Below the pieces are notes generated by a model. It was not told the DNA's origin, did no database searches, and saw only the letters and a list, made by a program, of their open reading frames with translations. From Bacteroides sp. CAG:709 (lineage in GTDB: Bacteria; Bacteroidota; Bacteroidia; Bacteroidales; UBA932), in assembly GCA_000434935.1 (NCBI GenBank), contig FR882194.1, positions 1 through 13,900 of the forward strand: a stretch of 13,900 nt of DNA, read 5' to 3'. Numbering within the stretch: position 1 is the first letter of the stretch; the number at the start of each line of letters is the position of its first letter. A program made the position numbers and the translations under genes. Below are positions 13,392 through 13,900 of this stretch, in pieces.

Positions 13392-13900
13392 TAGATTCTA
13401 CCCTTCTTGCGCCACCATCTGATAAGCAGCCAGCCGAACAGCATACCTCCGAGGTGGGCGAAATGTGCCACGCCGTCCTGGATTCCGGAGACGCCGGTGC
13501 CGAGTTCAATGATGGCAAATATTATCACGAACCACTTGGCTGTCAATGTGACAGGAGGGAACAGCAATGTCAGTCTGGAGTTCGGGTAGCACATTGCATA
13601 GCCGATGAGCACGCCATAGATCGCTCCGGAAGCACCGAGTGTCGGCGTATTCATAAGGATCTGATGGGCAATGTGCGCTCCGTTGGCGATAAACACCTGG
13701 TCCTGAATCCATTCCACGCCCGTGTGCAATGCTGCCGCACCCAGGCCGGTAACGAAGTAGAATATCAGGAAGCGCTTGGTGCCCAGCGCCCGTTCCAACA
13801 CGATTCCGAACATCAGGAGGGTGTACATATTGAAGAATATGTGCCAGAAGCCTCCGTGCATGAACATGTGGGTGAGGATCTGCCATGGGCGGAAGAGCGG
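13388..13900 (-). CDS. Rhomboid-family intramembrane serine protease (N-terminus beyond window)
   Basis: The frame runs off the right edge. 170 residues are visible, starting within PLFRPWQILTHMFMH, so the first membrane helix is missing. Visible motifs (numbered from the fragment): H20-x3-N24 in WHIFFNMY (oxyanion/loop residues), catalytic S91 in LGASGAIYG, and catalytic H146 in VAHFAHLGGMLFGW. Hydrophobic helices lie at about 19-35, 44-60, 92-105, 121-138 and 146-163. A basic tail (RWWRKKGRIY) faces the cytosol. Rhomboids cleave membrane proteins within or beside their helices; the substrate here is unknown. An ATG at 13867 lies inside conserved sequence and is not the real start. It is the first visible gene of the five-gene unit and its TGA overlaps the next gene's TTG. 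Confidence 0.93.
   Translation of the reverse strand, partial: PLFRPWQILTHMFMHGGFWHIFFNMYTLLMFGIVLERALGTKRFLIFYFVTGLGAAALHTGVEWIQDQVFIANGAHIAHQILMNTPTLGASGAIYGVLIGYAMCYPNSRLTLLFPPVTLTAKWFVIIFAIIELGTGVSGIQDGVAHFAHLGGMLFGWLLIRWWRKKGRIY

Noticed and set aside
13865..13867. ATG at 13867 as the rhomboid start.
   Set aside because: Upstream in-frame residues to the window edge (PLFRPWQILTH) are standard rhomboid sequence, so the gene continues beyond the edge.

Overview
The window reads as chromosomal DNA of a Bacteroidales bacterium, probably a gut or other uncultured lineage of moderate GC. The reasons are the gene families (Rpn-type PD-(D/E)XK nuclease, YkfC-like NlpC/P60 lysin with SH3 repeats, GGGtGRT protein, C_GCAxxG_C_C protein), the lack of strong Shine-Dalgarno sites, and several upstream regions carrying the Bacteroidetes promoter form TTTG-N19-21-TAnnTTTG or at least its TAnnTTTG half. 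No tRNA, rRNA, CRISPR array or complete insertion sequence is visible.

Layout: (1) 3-608 is the 3' end of an Rpn-family recombination-promoting nuclease/putative transposase. It is followed by about 500 bp (609-1108) without a credible gene but dense in inverted repeats. (2) 1109-2113 (-) is a TIGR01212/YhcC-type radical SAM protein, divergent from 2189-3187 (+), a secreted NlpC/P60 cell-wall endopeptidase. The two promoters overlap in the 75-bp gap. (3) 3276-3563 (+) is a short conserved-looking helical protein of unknown function ending in a strong terminator. (4) dacB (PBP4-type D-Ala-D-Ala carboxypeptidase, -) and galE (UDP-glucose 4-epimerase, +) diverge around 5190-5240. (5) 6395-8089 (+) is a two-gene operon of a NifU/IscU-like scaffold protein and a GGGtGRT protein, with the codon bias of highly expressed genes and a strong terminator. 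(6) On the minus strand, radA and a C_GCAxxG_C_C protein are separated by a single base. (7) A 65-residue Cys/Ala-rich lipoprotein (-) has the best promoter in the window. (8) Five tightly packed minus-strand genes run from the right edge: rhomboid protease (partial), membrane-anchored endonuclease/exonuclease/phosphatase protein, threonylcarbamoyl-AMP synthase, RsmE and a YfcE-like phosphoesterase.

Themes: cell envelope work (NlpC/P60, PBP4, GalE, lipoprotein, rhomboid), translation/RNA modification (TsaC, RsmE), DNA repair (RadA) and several Cys-rich, possibly Fe-S or metal-linked proteins of unknown role (scaffold + GGGtGRT, C_GCAxxG_C_C, Cys lipoprotein, radical SAM). The most interesting undescribed items are the scaffold/GGGtGRT operon, the heptad-like Cys repeats of the small lipoprotein, the palindrome-rich DNA behind the Rpn gene, and a window-wide excess of the pentamer CAATG/CATTG that seems to steer synonymous codon choice.
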